Below are positions 1-13,100 of a stretch of 64,000 nt of DNA, in pieces. Below the pieces are notes generated by a model, which saw nothing but the letters and a program-made list of their open reading frames with translations, was not told the origin of the DNA and did no database searches. This stretch comes from Eleginops maclovinus. Lineage: Eukaryota > Chordata > Actinopteri > Perciformes > Eleginopidae. The stretch lies in assembly GCF_036324505.1 (NCBI RefSeq), contig NC_086349.1:19362247-19426246 (forward strand), read 5' to 3'. Each line of letters opens with the position of its first letter. Within the stretch, counting starts at the first letter, position 1. The translations under genes were made by a program, and so were the position numbers.

Positions 1-1066
1 CAGCATTGTAATTGTAAGCATGCTGGTGATGAAGTACAGCATCACAGAGCAGCTAGCATTGAGGAAGACTCTTGGTCTTGTTTGCCTATATTTCTTCATT
101 ATTTATCTAAATATATTTATTTAATTTAAATATAAATGCATAGATAAGTACCTGGTTTTCCAAGGATAAAACAACTGTCCATAACATAACAAGGAGACAT
201 TTATACAGATTTACGATGCATAAACCCTACTTTCTGGTCATGTCAACATTAACATGTTACTATGAACTAATGAGTTAGTATTATGCAAGTCTATTTTTTA
301 CCTAATATTGAGAACATTTAAGCAATTGTACACTATATGTGATGTGTGAATGATAATATGACATTCTGGTTTGAATGAGGAAGACACCCAAAACTAAAAA
401 GGGTGCCATTTTTGGCTCATAATGTGTCAATGTGGTGTTAAATATTTAAACCATGAGTCAGGAAGACAGTGAATAGATGTAAGATTGCATATATATGCAT
501 ATATATTGCATATATAAATACTGTTTTTGAACATTTGTTTAAGTTCACAAGGAGCTGCAGTTAGGTAAGTCTCCTTTCTTGAAAACCATCTGCAGTGGCA
601 AAGAGCAATAAAACTCATCTTGGGGGTCCCTCTTCCTGAACACTGCGGCTGCTTTATGAAACAGTCCTCTGCACGGGCACACTTTATGGTGCGTGCATCG
701 AGATAATGACATGTATTGGGGGGTTTACTATTGCATCATAAAGTTGGATGCCACCCACAAAGCCAGGTCAGGCTTCTCAGCTCATACTGAGAGTAAACAG
801 GATCAACTACTATAAAAAAAAAAGCTGTTTGAATTAATACTTCTTACTATCCCCCCTGTTCTGTGTGCACAGTTGTGAAATGATATGATCACTTGACTGG
901 ACCAGTGAAACTCTCAAGGGTGGTACAAGGGATTGTGTGCCTAAACAATGTGCTTTCCTTACATTGTGAATATGCAGTAATACAAATGCTCTCCTGCTGG
1001 TGCCTATTTCAACATATTCACCATGGGCGGAAGTGAGTACATTGATGCTGATAAGGTTTGTTGTAC
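1..1066 (-). other. fbln2 intron (left part, open to window edge)
   Basis: No further EGF exon (no six-cysteine pattern with flanking AG/GT) was found in either reading here. AT-rich, with an alternating ATATATGCATATATATTGCA tract near 488-520. Confidence 0.6.
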
Positions 1067-1198
1067 CTTCACATATGTCGTTGTTTATCTGGTATCCCGG
1101 GGGACAGGAGATTGGTCTCTGACAGATATAACTCCCCGCAGTATTCCTGCAGCGCTCATCAAACTGGCAGGCACTTGCAGAAAAACACTCATTTATGT
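1067..1198 (-). CDS. fbln2: fbln2 EGF-3 (calcium-binding type)
   Basis: Acceptor ACATCCAG, 132 nt (44 codons, phase 1-1), donor GAAG-GTACAA. It encodes DINECFSASACQFDERC, CRNTAGSYIC and SCPPGYQINNDIC: a complete six-cysteine calcium-binding EGF with the beta-hydroxylation motif. The equivalent EGF-3 exon of mammalian fibulin-2 is alternatively spliced, and the symmetrical phase here would also allow clean skipping. The next exon lies outside the window. Confidence 0.94.
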
Positions 1199-4100
1199 CT
1201 GGATGTTGTTTTAAAAAAAGAAGAAAAGACAAATGTGTCAGTGTGAAAAAAGAGAAGACATAATGGAAAGATGTTGGCTGAAAAAGTGAGAAAAGAGATG
1301 TACAAAAATACTGAGCCGTGGTCTGTGTGTAGCAGTCATCAGTTAGAGGCAGATTAAAGAGACAAGGTTGGACCTCCTCTGGGAGGAAGCTTTAGGGCAA
1401 GGCCACTTGGTAAAACATCCACACAATGAGAATTTGTGCTGAGCTACTCTGTGTCACTGCAATAGTTTGCTTCTGTCACGCAGGAGACAGACCATTGGTT
1501 GTAGCTTAACTTAAAGATGTATCCCCAGAGAGACAGTTTGGTCATATGGAGCCGATCAGCCTTGTAATAATATACAGTAGTCTACATATGGGATAGAATT
1601 TGTAAGATACATCTTGATACCACATGGATAGTTGGAATTATGACTGCAGAGTCAGATCAGGAAAAAGAGGAAAAGAAAGTCTCCGATTTATTTATATTTT
1701 TTGGTCTGCACAGTGTGATGCTAAAAGTCAAGCTGATCAGTGCTGAATCTCCTCTGCACATCTTAAGGTGCTGATTGGAGAAAAAAGCAAATCAGCCGCA
1801 GGCAGTCTTGCCAATAAACTCTCCTGAACTGGAACCAAAATCCTCTGGCTGAACAAGAGGAATGATACTATGATCGTCAAAAATCATTCATGTGCTACCC
1901 TGGTGTGTTGTGAGAAAATGTGCTCAGCATTATAACTCAGTTTTAGTTCCTTACCCTCACAGGAGCATCCATTAGCCATGAGGGAGTATCCTGGGAAACA
2001 GGAGCACTGTGGCCTTCCGCCCACTGAGGTGCAGTGTTGCTCACATGGGCCATTCCCTGAGAAATGAAAATGTATAGTAAGGTCAAATGAAATATACTGT
2101 ACTACTACTCCACTCAACAGTATGCAGGGTGCAACAGAGCAGAGCTTTGTGGCTGTTGGTGGGAAAAAACATTATTTTCTGTACGGCCATTCGCTCATTT
2201 CCTTTTCCAGGTTGATCCCTGACATGTTTATATTGTATTTCCTACTTTTGGCGCACCGTGTGGTAGGCCTCCACCCTGGTGTCATGGAAACCAAACAAGA
2301 CAAACTAAATGTGACCCTACACAGATTATAATATTGGGAACTCATGAGAATGATTGTTTAACGCTGAAAACAAAGCAACCTTTGATACCATCTCACCGCC
2401 TGTGTTTGACATTTGCAGCACAATTACATTTCGTGGAAAGGGCGACACAATTTGACACAATAACACGTCCATCAAAAGCGGCCTGTGCTGGCTTTTCTCT
2501 AAACGTATTCCACTGCATCAAGTTGCATGTCTTCCATTAAGACGTTAGGATGAATGAAAGTGTTGGTTGTGCTCAGTCAGCCCACCCTCATTAAGCTGTG
2601 TGTTTCTAACCTTCACAGGGGTTGAGTGGGACAGACGGCTGGGTGTGGGGCGGAAGTGTTGAAGTGGGCTCCACTGCCACTCTGTCATTCTCCTTCAGCC
2701 TGTTCTCCTCGTCCAGCGTCTCTGTAGGAACATGAATAATTGCCATCATAGGAGCAATGAATTACACTGTAATCAAGGAATCAACCTCCCAATCTACTGC
2801 AGTCTTAGTTAGAGGCTTCAAACTACACCTACATATTCATCCAACGATAAGAGGCTGCGGTTGAAAGTTGTAATAGCAGTGAAGGTGACACAGGAAAAAA
2901 CTTTGCCTGCAGACAAACATTTGGTTTTATTATTGAGCCTCAACTCTGACTGTAATTTGCTGAGAGCTCTAGTATTAGTATCCTGTTGAGACAGGCTTGT
3001 GTTGGTGAAAGCCACTGTTGATTAAAGTCTAGTGCACTGCAAACAACATTACCTGAAAATCTTCCAAAACACATCTGAGTGGACCATCAGTTTGAATTCA
3101 AGATTCAAGATTCAAGAAGCTTTATTTATCCAGAGGGAAATTGAGGTGCAACAGTTCAATACAAAGAAGGAAGGAGAAATATACACTCAATATAACTAAA
3201 CTACTAAATATACACTAAATATACATCAATATTACTAAATATAAACTAAGTATAGACGAAGTATAACTAAATATAAACTAAATGTATCAACAATAAGAGC
3301 AGCTTTGCAAATATGAAATAGTGAAATAGTTACAGTAACTACGTAGGTATATACAATATACAACAATACGTATAGTGCAAATGGCAGTACAGTAATAAGA
3401 TAACTAATAAAACTAAGCTGAATACTAAATACTAAATAGAAAAAAATATTTGCAAATAGTGAAATATTTTTTAATTCAACAAAGAATCATTTTGACAGCA
3501 GCAGAGGTGTGATTAGCTGAGCATTGCTGTCAGTTCATGAAAAGGATGTTACTGCTTGATTAAAATAACTATGATTATGCAGTATCTGGGCCTGCAGACA
3601 GGAAGGAACTCACAGAGACCAGGAAAATAACACTGTAAATGTTTAGACAAATGGGATCTTCCTGACAGGAATGCAGACTGTAAATCATATTTAAAGAGCA
3701 AATGGCACAGAAAGTCGCTTTCCTGTACACCCATCTCACTGGAAATGTCTGCTAGCACCGTGTGATGATTGGTGGTATTGAATTTACCTGGAGCACAAGT
3801 GTAAGCGTCCTCTTGCAGCACGTATCCAGGGAAGCACTCGCAGCGGTAGGAGCCTGGTGTGTTGACACATCTGTGGTGGCAGATGTTGCCCTCATGTATC
3901 AGGCACTCATTCATGTCCTCCACTTCAACACGACCTTCCACTGCATTCTCCCCATCCCGCTCCTCACCGATGGAGAAGGCCTCTTTAGGGTACCGGTGGT
4001 CAGATACTACAGAATATGGAGAGAGGCAATGCTGTTCTCACAGGTAATAAAACTGTATGATATGCACAACCAAATCCACAACATGTAAACCATGTGTATA

Positions 4101-7100
4101 TATAATGTTCTTTAATAAAAACGTTGTGTGAATGAAGAATGTCTTGCCGTATTTCTGATGTTTCATGTGCAGCAGTCTCTAATTCAATATGGACTGTCAT
4201 GAGGTGGAAGTTAGTTTTAACCTAATAACTAACTCACTAACTGTAACCATACAAAAACATCTGAATGAAAAGAACCTAATCAGTCTTGACCACAAGGCAG
4301 ATCGTCAACAAGCTTTTCAGCCTTATAGTAGCCAAACCAAATCAGTAATTCCAGTAACCTACCAACTAAATTATTGAATGCAATGCCAAACAGGAAGAAG
4401 TGCACTGGATCTCTAAGAATTACATCACAGGGGGGAAGTGAGTAAACTTTGTTCTGGAAGGTTAACAAGGCTTAACAATTTCCAGCATTGTTGGGGTATC
4501 TTACTACAATGCTTATTTATCACAATAATGATTGTCTTTGACATGCCTACAACAAAATCCCATCTGATGTGGAGCATGCAAAGCATCCACATTCTTTGGT
4601 GTGTGTATTTGGGAGTGAAAATATTTGTTTACGGTACCTTTTTCTGGTTGTGGAGTGGAATTGAGGGCGGGGCTCTCTCTGACAGGGTGCCAGCCGTCTT
4701 GATTCTCAGGGCTGCTCTTCTCCCCCTCGCAACATGTTACAAAGACGTGTCTGCAGTGGAAGCCCAGGTACTGGTGGGCCTCACAGCGATATCCCTCCCG
4801 GCGGAGCTGCAGCCCCAGAGAGCAGCAGTCACAGCACTCCTAAAGGTCACACAGTCAGGATTTACACATGTACTCATGTACAGAGAAGCTGCTGGACATT
4901 TAATGAAAATCTCTACACTTAGTGGTCCACACTGTACGCAAAGTGTGTTTTTATGCCTGCAATTTTGTGTCAGTTCACCAATTTTGTCAGGAGTTAAATA
5001 TCCAGCTAGCGGATTGCATAATCGTCAGGGGAATAAAGACCTATCTAAACGTTTCCTCTACTGCCACTACCTGGCTTCTGATTTGAATTAACTTAAGTTT
5101 CTAAATATTAATTTTTTCTTTTGTTGTTTTTAGTTAAATATACTGACAACTTACAAGGGCATTTGATACAAACAATTAGTCACATTAGAATAAATAGTCA
5201 TTTCAGCCTGATGTTCTTTAAGTGAAAAGAAGTTTTCCCCATGGCAAATTGTCTCACGAAAGATTCAGTAAATGGCGGTGAAAAAATGTACATTAGTTAT
5301 GAAAAAAAGAGCACATACAGTAGACTAAATGTGTGTGATTTGGTTAAAAAACTGTTTAGAGATACTGTTGTTTTGGAGGAATTTCACTGTATCCTACTTT
5401 CCCAAAGTAAGAAACTAATAAATGCCTTCCTGGCTCAACTGCTGAGTGTCTTTGGGATCAGATAACATATTTATGATCCCATAGTCATCCAAGGATTGAG
5501 CGTGACTGCACACTCTTCCTAAGCATGAATTTGGGGCGACTCTCCTCTTGCTCAGAGGCTTGCACTCTCTTCCCCTCTAGCTCTCAGCAAGATCACCACT
5601 TTAGAGTGCACAGGGGCAGTGAAACATAAAACTGAAGTAACGGCCGCTGTGATGAACTGTGGTTGTAGATGGAATAATAATACTAAATCTACAGGGGTCC
5701 AAAAGGAAAGGTGGTGAAAAGCAATTTTTAACATCTGTACTGCAGACTAGAGGGGTGGATGGCCCCATGCTGCTCAAGGGCCTCTGAGTAGGTGAGTAAG
5801 TATCCTTCAACACACAGGTCAGAAGGCAAATGAGTGGCTGTTGTAATCTGAGCACACACGATGGAGTTACACAGTCACCGTGACTCGACCCACATTGACC
5901 GCCATAATAGCTTCGTGTCTACCGCTGCTACTGTTTTAACCACATCAATTATCCATCCGTACTTCCACAATTTCAACAAAAAACATCCAACATTTCCCAT
6001 TGCTGAGGTCTGCTTTGAAGGTAGTAAAGTTTTAGGAATGTGGACATTTTCAGTTCAAATGACCGTAAATAATTTTGTCTAAATTAGATAAAGTAACTGA
6101 ATAACGGGGAATTGGAACCACAGCAGTTTTGCTCAGAGGAGATATCTAGAATAAAGTCGCTCGCACACTTCAGAGAGACTGCAGACAACACGTTTTTAAT
6201 TCTGCTGTGACTAATGCGTTCATCAATTGCTAATTTAGAAGGTATTAGGCTTAATTTGAAATTCACTATGTCCTTAAGTTCGACTTTGGACCCAGTGAAC
6301 TCAGTTTGCCCTTTGCCGGGAGTATCTTGTCATCGATGCTTGCCTTGTAAGAATCGATTCCACATTTATCGCTGGCATCCTCTTGGCACATATTTCCTGC
6401 TCTGGCTGCAATAATTCCCGCCGAACACCGACTTTCTCCCAGGGAACCTCGGCAGCACTGTTGTTGGGCAGTCCTGGCAGAGAAAAGCATAAAGACGAAA
6501 GGACAAGTTTTTGAACTGCAACTTCTGCAATGAGAGACATGGCTGTTTGTTGCATGATTGCTTCTACAGAGCTGAGCTCAAGTTTTTTTGCATTTTAGAG
6601 TCAAAGCTCTGAGGGCCAGTTGGTGTTTCAAAAATAAATTATTTTAAATGTGATTGATCAAGCAACAAAAACCTCCCATAATATAAAGTATGAACATTTC
6701 TTTGGCATAATGTCTTTTGCACATTCTAATTATGTCCGTTTACTAATCAATGTTCAAGTTCAAGTTGCTCACAAGTGAGAGTGCTATCAACTATCAAGAC
6801 AATTTAAAGTGGCCATAGAAAGCATCCATCTGGTATTTTAAATTGTTCTCTGATGTCTACAAAGAAGGTATATAACTTTAGTTGATCCAAAAAACTTCCA
6901 GATGCGGTTTTACAGAACCCTTTGCAGCCCTATGATTTGGTCCTAGAATGATACAAGCTGGCCGTGCAGAGGCTCCACCAACATGTTATTAATAACACAC
7001 AGCGACGTATTGTTACCGATATCACATATTATTTAGCCCACTTAAACGGAGCATGAGTTTAATTTCTAACTATTTTCCTAATTTTAGGAACATAGATAAT

Positions 7101-10100
7101 ATAAACTATATTTTATCATTTAAAGCCATAGGCCTACTTTTGCGGTTATTTTGGTCAAAGTAACGCAAAAGTAGTGTAACACATTACATATCAGAGACAG
7201 TAATGATGTAATGTAACTTATTACTTTAAAAAGACAATAATAAGTAATATGTACTGTATTATATTTTGGAAGTAACTTGCCCATTACTGGTGATATGCAT
7301 ATTCATGATTTGCACGTGAAGGAGGAAACAATGGTGTTTGAGGTTCATGGTATGTCAGTTCAATGTACCGAACTCTCCTTATTCAACTATGCCAAGGTAA
7401 ACACAGTTTTCCATTCCATGGCACCTTTAAAATAATTAACAGTGTGTTGTATTTAATTATAAGTCTTAAGCTAAATGAAGCGAGCAGGCATTTAATAAAG
7501 GCCTTACCAGCAGATGGAGTGCCTATCTCTTCTGGGTCGCTCCATGTTGTTGCAGTGACCATTAGCTGAAGCCCATTTCTCTCCTGTCTCGCAGCAGGTC
7601 TTCACCAGCTCCTTGGCAGACACTATAATGAAAAAAAAAAAAAACAGTTCCAGCTTTATCCCACTCTGTGCAGGCAGTGTTTCAGAGGAATTACTTCAAA
7701 TGATGCTTACAATGTGTATTCAGCTGGAAGAGTATGGTTAACCCATTTACCATCATAGATTGTCATCAGGGAGTAGCAGTAAAATTTGGTTACAGGACAT
7801 TTGTGTAATTGAATTTCATCTTTGGTGGAACACTTGTCTGGTTTTGGAGACTACACGCTGAAAAATATGTGTTTTTCTTTTCAGACTTACTTTAATTGGC
7901 AGGGAGAAACATGTAACCCAAAACTCCATAAAAAAGTAAAAAAATAAAATTCTTCTTTTATGTTACATCCTGGCTAATCAGAGCTGGAGCAGAGTGAAAG
8001 ACTAACACAGCAGCACTTCATTTCCAAACTAGGTCAGGAAAAATACAGAGCAAAAACACATTATCCGGTTTACAGGGGAAAGAAATGTATGTGTTGCTCC
8101 AATAACAGGGCAGCGCATTCCAGCTTTGATTTGTGGCTCCTGTATATCTGCAGAAGACACAACTCATGACTGATATGCATGTTTTCTCAGTCAATCACAC
8201 CATAAAGGACATAAATATTAGTTCAAACGTTTCTTTTTCCATTTAGCCTTTTTACTTTGCTTAGGTCATTTAATCACATCCTTTTAGAACTAGACTTGAC
8301 CCGGCTAAATTTAATGAAGGATACTTAGTGGCATTTTTATCATGTTTTATGTGAGGAAAGGGGCACCCATTGGATTGAGGATGTCATTATCATGTTGGAT
8401 GTCTATACAATAAAAAACAATAACAGTAACAAAGAAAACAGACCATAACCGTCTTCTAAATCCATCTTAGCGCATGTACACAGACACAGAAGTGCTTTGA
8501 GCTAAAAAAAAAACAAAAACTAAAATGTACACAATTATCTCAGTTTAAATTTTCTGATTATCTCTTAACACAGTGAACAGCAAAGGCTGATGGGAAAGGC
8601 ATGATGATGGCACTATATGAAGTGTGTGTACCTAATTTAATGCCAATGCATCTAGTTTTTATCAAGATAATTCACTAAAACCAAAAATATGAACCTACAG
8701 TATTGGTGGAAACAGAAAAAGTTCCATATAATCCATCACATATCGGTTGAGATATTTTAGTCTGGACGTGGTGGACCAAATGACAGACAGACACTGACAG
8801 ACCGACATCACTAGCCAAACCGATGTGATGATGTGAACAACTTCCCAAAGTTTTAATTGGTCCCTCACAGCATGGTCTGTTCCAACTTCAGCCTTAAATG
8901 AGAGTGCAGGTCACGCAGAGGAGAGACCAAGAAAACTCTTCTTGCAATTCCTAATTTATAAAACTCTGCAAAGACATCTGAGAGTGCCTAAGGTCATTCT
9001 AAAATTTCAACTTCCACCTGCACCTTTTTAAATGCTTCTTCTTGATTTACCTATACAAGGCCAAGGCAACTACTCAGAAAAGAACAAGTGACTGCTGCAG
9101 AGTGCATAATTTAAAGGTTGGAAAGAGGAAAATCAGAAACTTGAAAGGCAAAAGGACTCTACATATCAAGAGTATCTGTGTCAGCCGTGCAATTAAACAA
9201 ATCCCTTTGAACATGAGTGAATGTATATTAAAAGACAGAGAACATAATCATTCTTCCTCCTTCTTTTTCCTCCTTTTTCATTTTCTCCAGGTGGAATCAG
9301 TTCACCAGCCCTGAACATTACACAATGTTGCTCAATGTGTCTATTGAGAATGTGGGTTGGGAGTTAAAAAACGGTAATGTTTTTCGCACTGTTTACAAAG
9401 GATTTAGTGAATGAAATGAGTTTGGAGGGAGATTGTGTTCCACCAAAATAACTACTAAGGAAGAACACAATGATAGACTACTCTGGCCGAGCTATATCTG
9501 ACTCTAAGTCTAACCAGGTCTCTTCCTGTCTCTTTCACAGACCTTCTAATTAAGACTTTATCGCAACTTGTTCCATTCAGCCCTACAATAATTAGCCAAG
9601 TTGATTTATTTTACTTGCACAATGGAAGTCCAAAATACACACTTGAAAGGTGTTTTGCGGGGGGGCTCTCTGTCCCAGGTCTGTCATTATATATTTCCAT
9701 TAGACTTGCATTAACACCAGATGCTTTGCTCTTGTCCAAATCCAAAAGTGGTGACATCACACCCTTTGAAAATATGAAGCTAGAATAACAACCGAAAAGG
9801 GCAACTCTCAACATGTCTGGAGGTGTCATAAAGAGGTGCACTGCCACTAATCAAGGCTTCTGTGTCTTTTCCTTTGTGAACTTCGCTGTGATTTATAATA
9901 CAGGTGGGCTGCAGAGAACTGACCCACAATGTGAATAACAGCACATACCAAAGGTCCATGACATTCAAACTTATGTGGTTGAACATGTTAGGTGATTGAT
10001 GCTGAAACTCGAAAGTATGTCTGTGTTTGTTAGAGGTGTGTCTACAGGCCCGTGCTTAGCTTGGGAGGGAGTGACACAATGTTCTTCTCACCTTCTTGCA

Positions 10101-13100
10101 GAGATATCGTGACTTTTGTAACACATAATCACTTTCCAAGAACAGCTGGATGTGACATAAGAGAGAGGTCTCTCTTGCTGTAGCCATGACTTCATTTTCA
10201 AAGTTCAGGTTTCAATTATTGACAATTTGTGTCTTAATCTGCCAGAGCCAACATTCCTTTGATCTATGTTTTTATAGTTTTAATTCTGTTGAAAGATAGT
10301 TGATACAGGCCTTAAGGGCTTGTCTCAGTATTTAATAGTTTCATGCAGTAACTTCTAATCCATTTATACTTCCGTGTGGTTAGATAACCTGAGTGGAACA
10401 CTACATTTTGTTGACGGACTAATTACTGAAGGTGTAATCAATTACTGCAATATAAGGCTTGATTTAACTAAGGAGGCCACAAATGTCTTTGACACACCCA
10501 AACATTAATAATGGTTTGTTTTGCAACTTTCCTGCTAGGCAACATCAGCATTTGAGATTCTTTTTGCAGATAAGTCCATTAAATGTCTTAAACATGTATT
10601 TAACTGCACTTTGACCTAATAATCTCCACACTCCTGTAATGTCAACCTGTTTCTCATTCCCTTGCAATGCCTTATTTATTCCAATGTGTGTTCACCAACC
10701 GGATCAAGGTAAATTCTCTCATTTTCTTGCCAGAGGAAATCCTTCAAAATCTAGATTTTGAATCGGATGGGTGAAAATAACTTGAGCAACAATAAGACCT
10801 CATTGGCTGGCTATATAAAGCCAGTAACAGGAACTATTAGATATAGCTTTATCAATGGAGCATGAATATGTGTGTAAGAGTTTTAATGTATTTAGTATTT
10901 GGAGGAGAAATCATGAGTGACTGCTTGTTTTGTAAGTCTGAAAACATCTGTACACAGCTGCATTTTGCTTTTATGTTGTTGTTATTGTTAGGCTTAAAAA
11001 GACAGATCTGTTATTGTGCTGTAATTCAACATCAATCACTCTCTACTTTTTTTTCTGCATTTGGAGCAGATGTTTTATTATTTATAAGCATGGGTGACAT
11101 GTGGGTGAGGCGGTTTTTCGATAAGGACATGCTGCGGATGGGAGAAACGCCAGAATTCCTGGAAGTGACCTGGAAGGCACCCTAGATTAACCAGAAGGAG
11201 CTATCTTCTTAGAACTGGTCTTCACAGTAGTGGTACAGTAGGGGTGAACTCTCACACTGCACTGGAATTCACCCTCATTTTTCAAAAATTACACACACAT
11301 CTGCTCAGCCCACTCCCATATACAGCATGTTGTGACATAAAAACAAGCCCTTTTTTTCTCAATTATTCCACCACATCTTAGATAATTTATGCGGTAGTTT
11401 CATCAATCTAGCCATGTCTTACATTCAAGTTAGGTTCAATGTTATGGTTGGTGCTTGGGAAGTAAAAGGGAAGTTACTGAGGAGAGAATGTCTGGAGGTG
11501 TGCTTCGGATGAGGTGATTACTGGGAAGATTGGGAAACCAGCAGCCTCACGGGAGACGGGTAATCACACCGGCTCATGAGGGAGCAGTGAGTAGCGTCTG
11601 GCAATCAAGCCACAACAGTGGTCTCATTCATCACATGGGTATTATACCGCTCACAGGTACAACCCCCAAGAAATCCTATACCAGGTCCAGCCCAGCATCA
11701 GAAAGCCTGAACAGCCCCATCCCCCTTCTGAGCACACACTCTGTGTCTGGTTGGAAAGAGAGGGGGTAAACGAGCAGGAGTTATTGACTGAAAGAAAAAA
11801 AACTTTTACCTTGGGTTGGGTCCCAAAGTGAAGGTGGACCATTTATGTTTAAAGAAAAATGGTTGTGTTCTTGTTATGTATGCTCCTCTCAAAAATAATC
11901 TCCTGCTAATGGCATTGATAACAGGACTTAGTCGAGGCCCTTATCAGCTGAGTTTTTCCTGTCTGGGTTTTAACATGTCACCGCTCTGGAAATCTTCCCT
12001 CAGTCCAATGAACTTCAACAGTCAGCCTGCACAGTGTCATTCCATCCTACAAACTGAGCAGACAGACCAGGTAATTAAAGCTCCTTAATTCAGGAGGAAG
12101 ACATGTCCTACTTTGACTTTCAACTCCATGCTCTAGCTATATTTATACGCTATAATTTACAGTTGTAAATCTAAACTTCATACTTATTTACTTATGGACC
12201 TTCTGGAAAAGGCATTACACACACAGTTCCCAAACTTGACCTGAGTCTGTAGCCCTCCTTAACATAATTTGTCATGACAAAAACCAACAGACAGACAATT
12301 TCTAACCTATATTTTACAACATAATGCCAGTAAATGAACTTGACAGGAACCTCTGGAGTTACCCCCCACAGAAACACACCGCACATGCATTCAGCCTCAA
12401 CTATACATACCTATGGAGGCCAGGTGCTGAAAGGAAAGAAAAGTCCTGACAGGTCTCAACAAAAATCATAGTGTTGTAAAGAAGGTTAACTACACACCTC
12501 CAGATTGCATTTTTGCTGGACCAACCACTAATAATAAGAACAAGTTGTCAGGATCCTTCCTTTGAATTGGTCTCTACAGTGGTTATATGAATGAAATGAC
12601 AAAGCTTATAAATTTCACTCCTTAATAATTTAGATAGCTAGTGAGACTACAATTAGGCCATAAAGAATGGGGAATTATGATGTAATTAGATTTCCCTTGG
12701 CAGGAGGTGTATTAATCATAACATTTATAAAGCTGTGTTAAATCTCATTCATTAAAGATGAGATTAAGATTAAAGGATTTGAAATCTATTATATCTATGT
12801 AACCTAACATATTTTTTCTGGAATAAGATACTTTTTCTCATATTCTCCAATGAAGTGTATCACATCTTCTTGACATCCTCGTAATCACTTCATTATCTGC
12901 TTTCCCTCCTGGTGCCTGCCGTCGACGGGCCTATATGCCCCGAAGGATGCTGATCTGTTTGAGAACATGAGGATAATCTCATGAAGGATACAGGCAGGAG
13001 TCACAACCCCGACGCTGAGCTATCATCAGAGTGAGAGAGAGAAATGCAATTTCAGCTACTCTTAAAGGATTTATCAGATATATTAGAAACAAGATCATGT

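Noticed and set aside
3180..3460. CRISPR-like or satellite array from the repeated ACTAAATATA words
   Set aside because: Units are degenerate and variable in spacing. It is simple AT-rich sequence attached to a LINE tail.
4631..4634. Alternative donor ACC-GTAAAC for the fbln2 anaphylatoxin-3 exon
   Set aside because: It leaves phase 0, which puts the following EGF-1 exon out of frame. AAG-GTACCG gives the needed phase 1.
4438..5091. 217-codon open frame on the plus strand, the second longest in the window
   Set aside because: It lies antisense to the fbln2 anaphylatoxin-3 exon, has no recognisable domain and no splice context. It is a shadow of the coding strand and adjacent chance open sequence.
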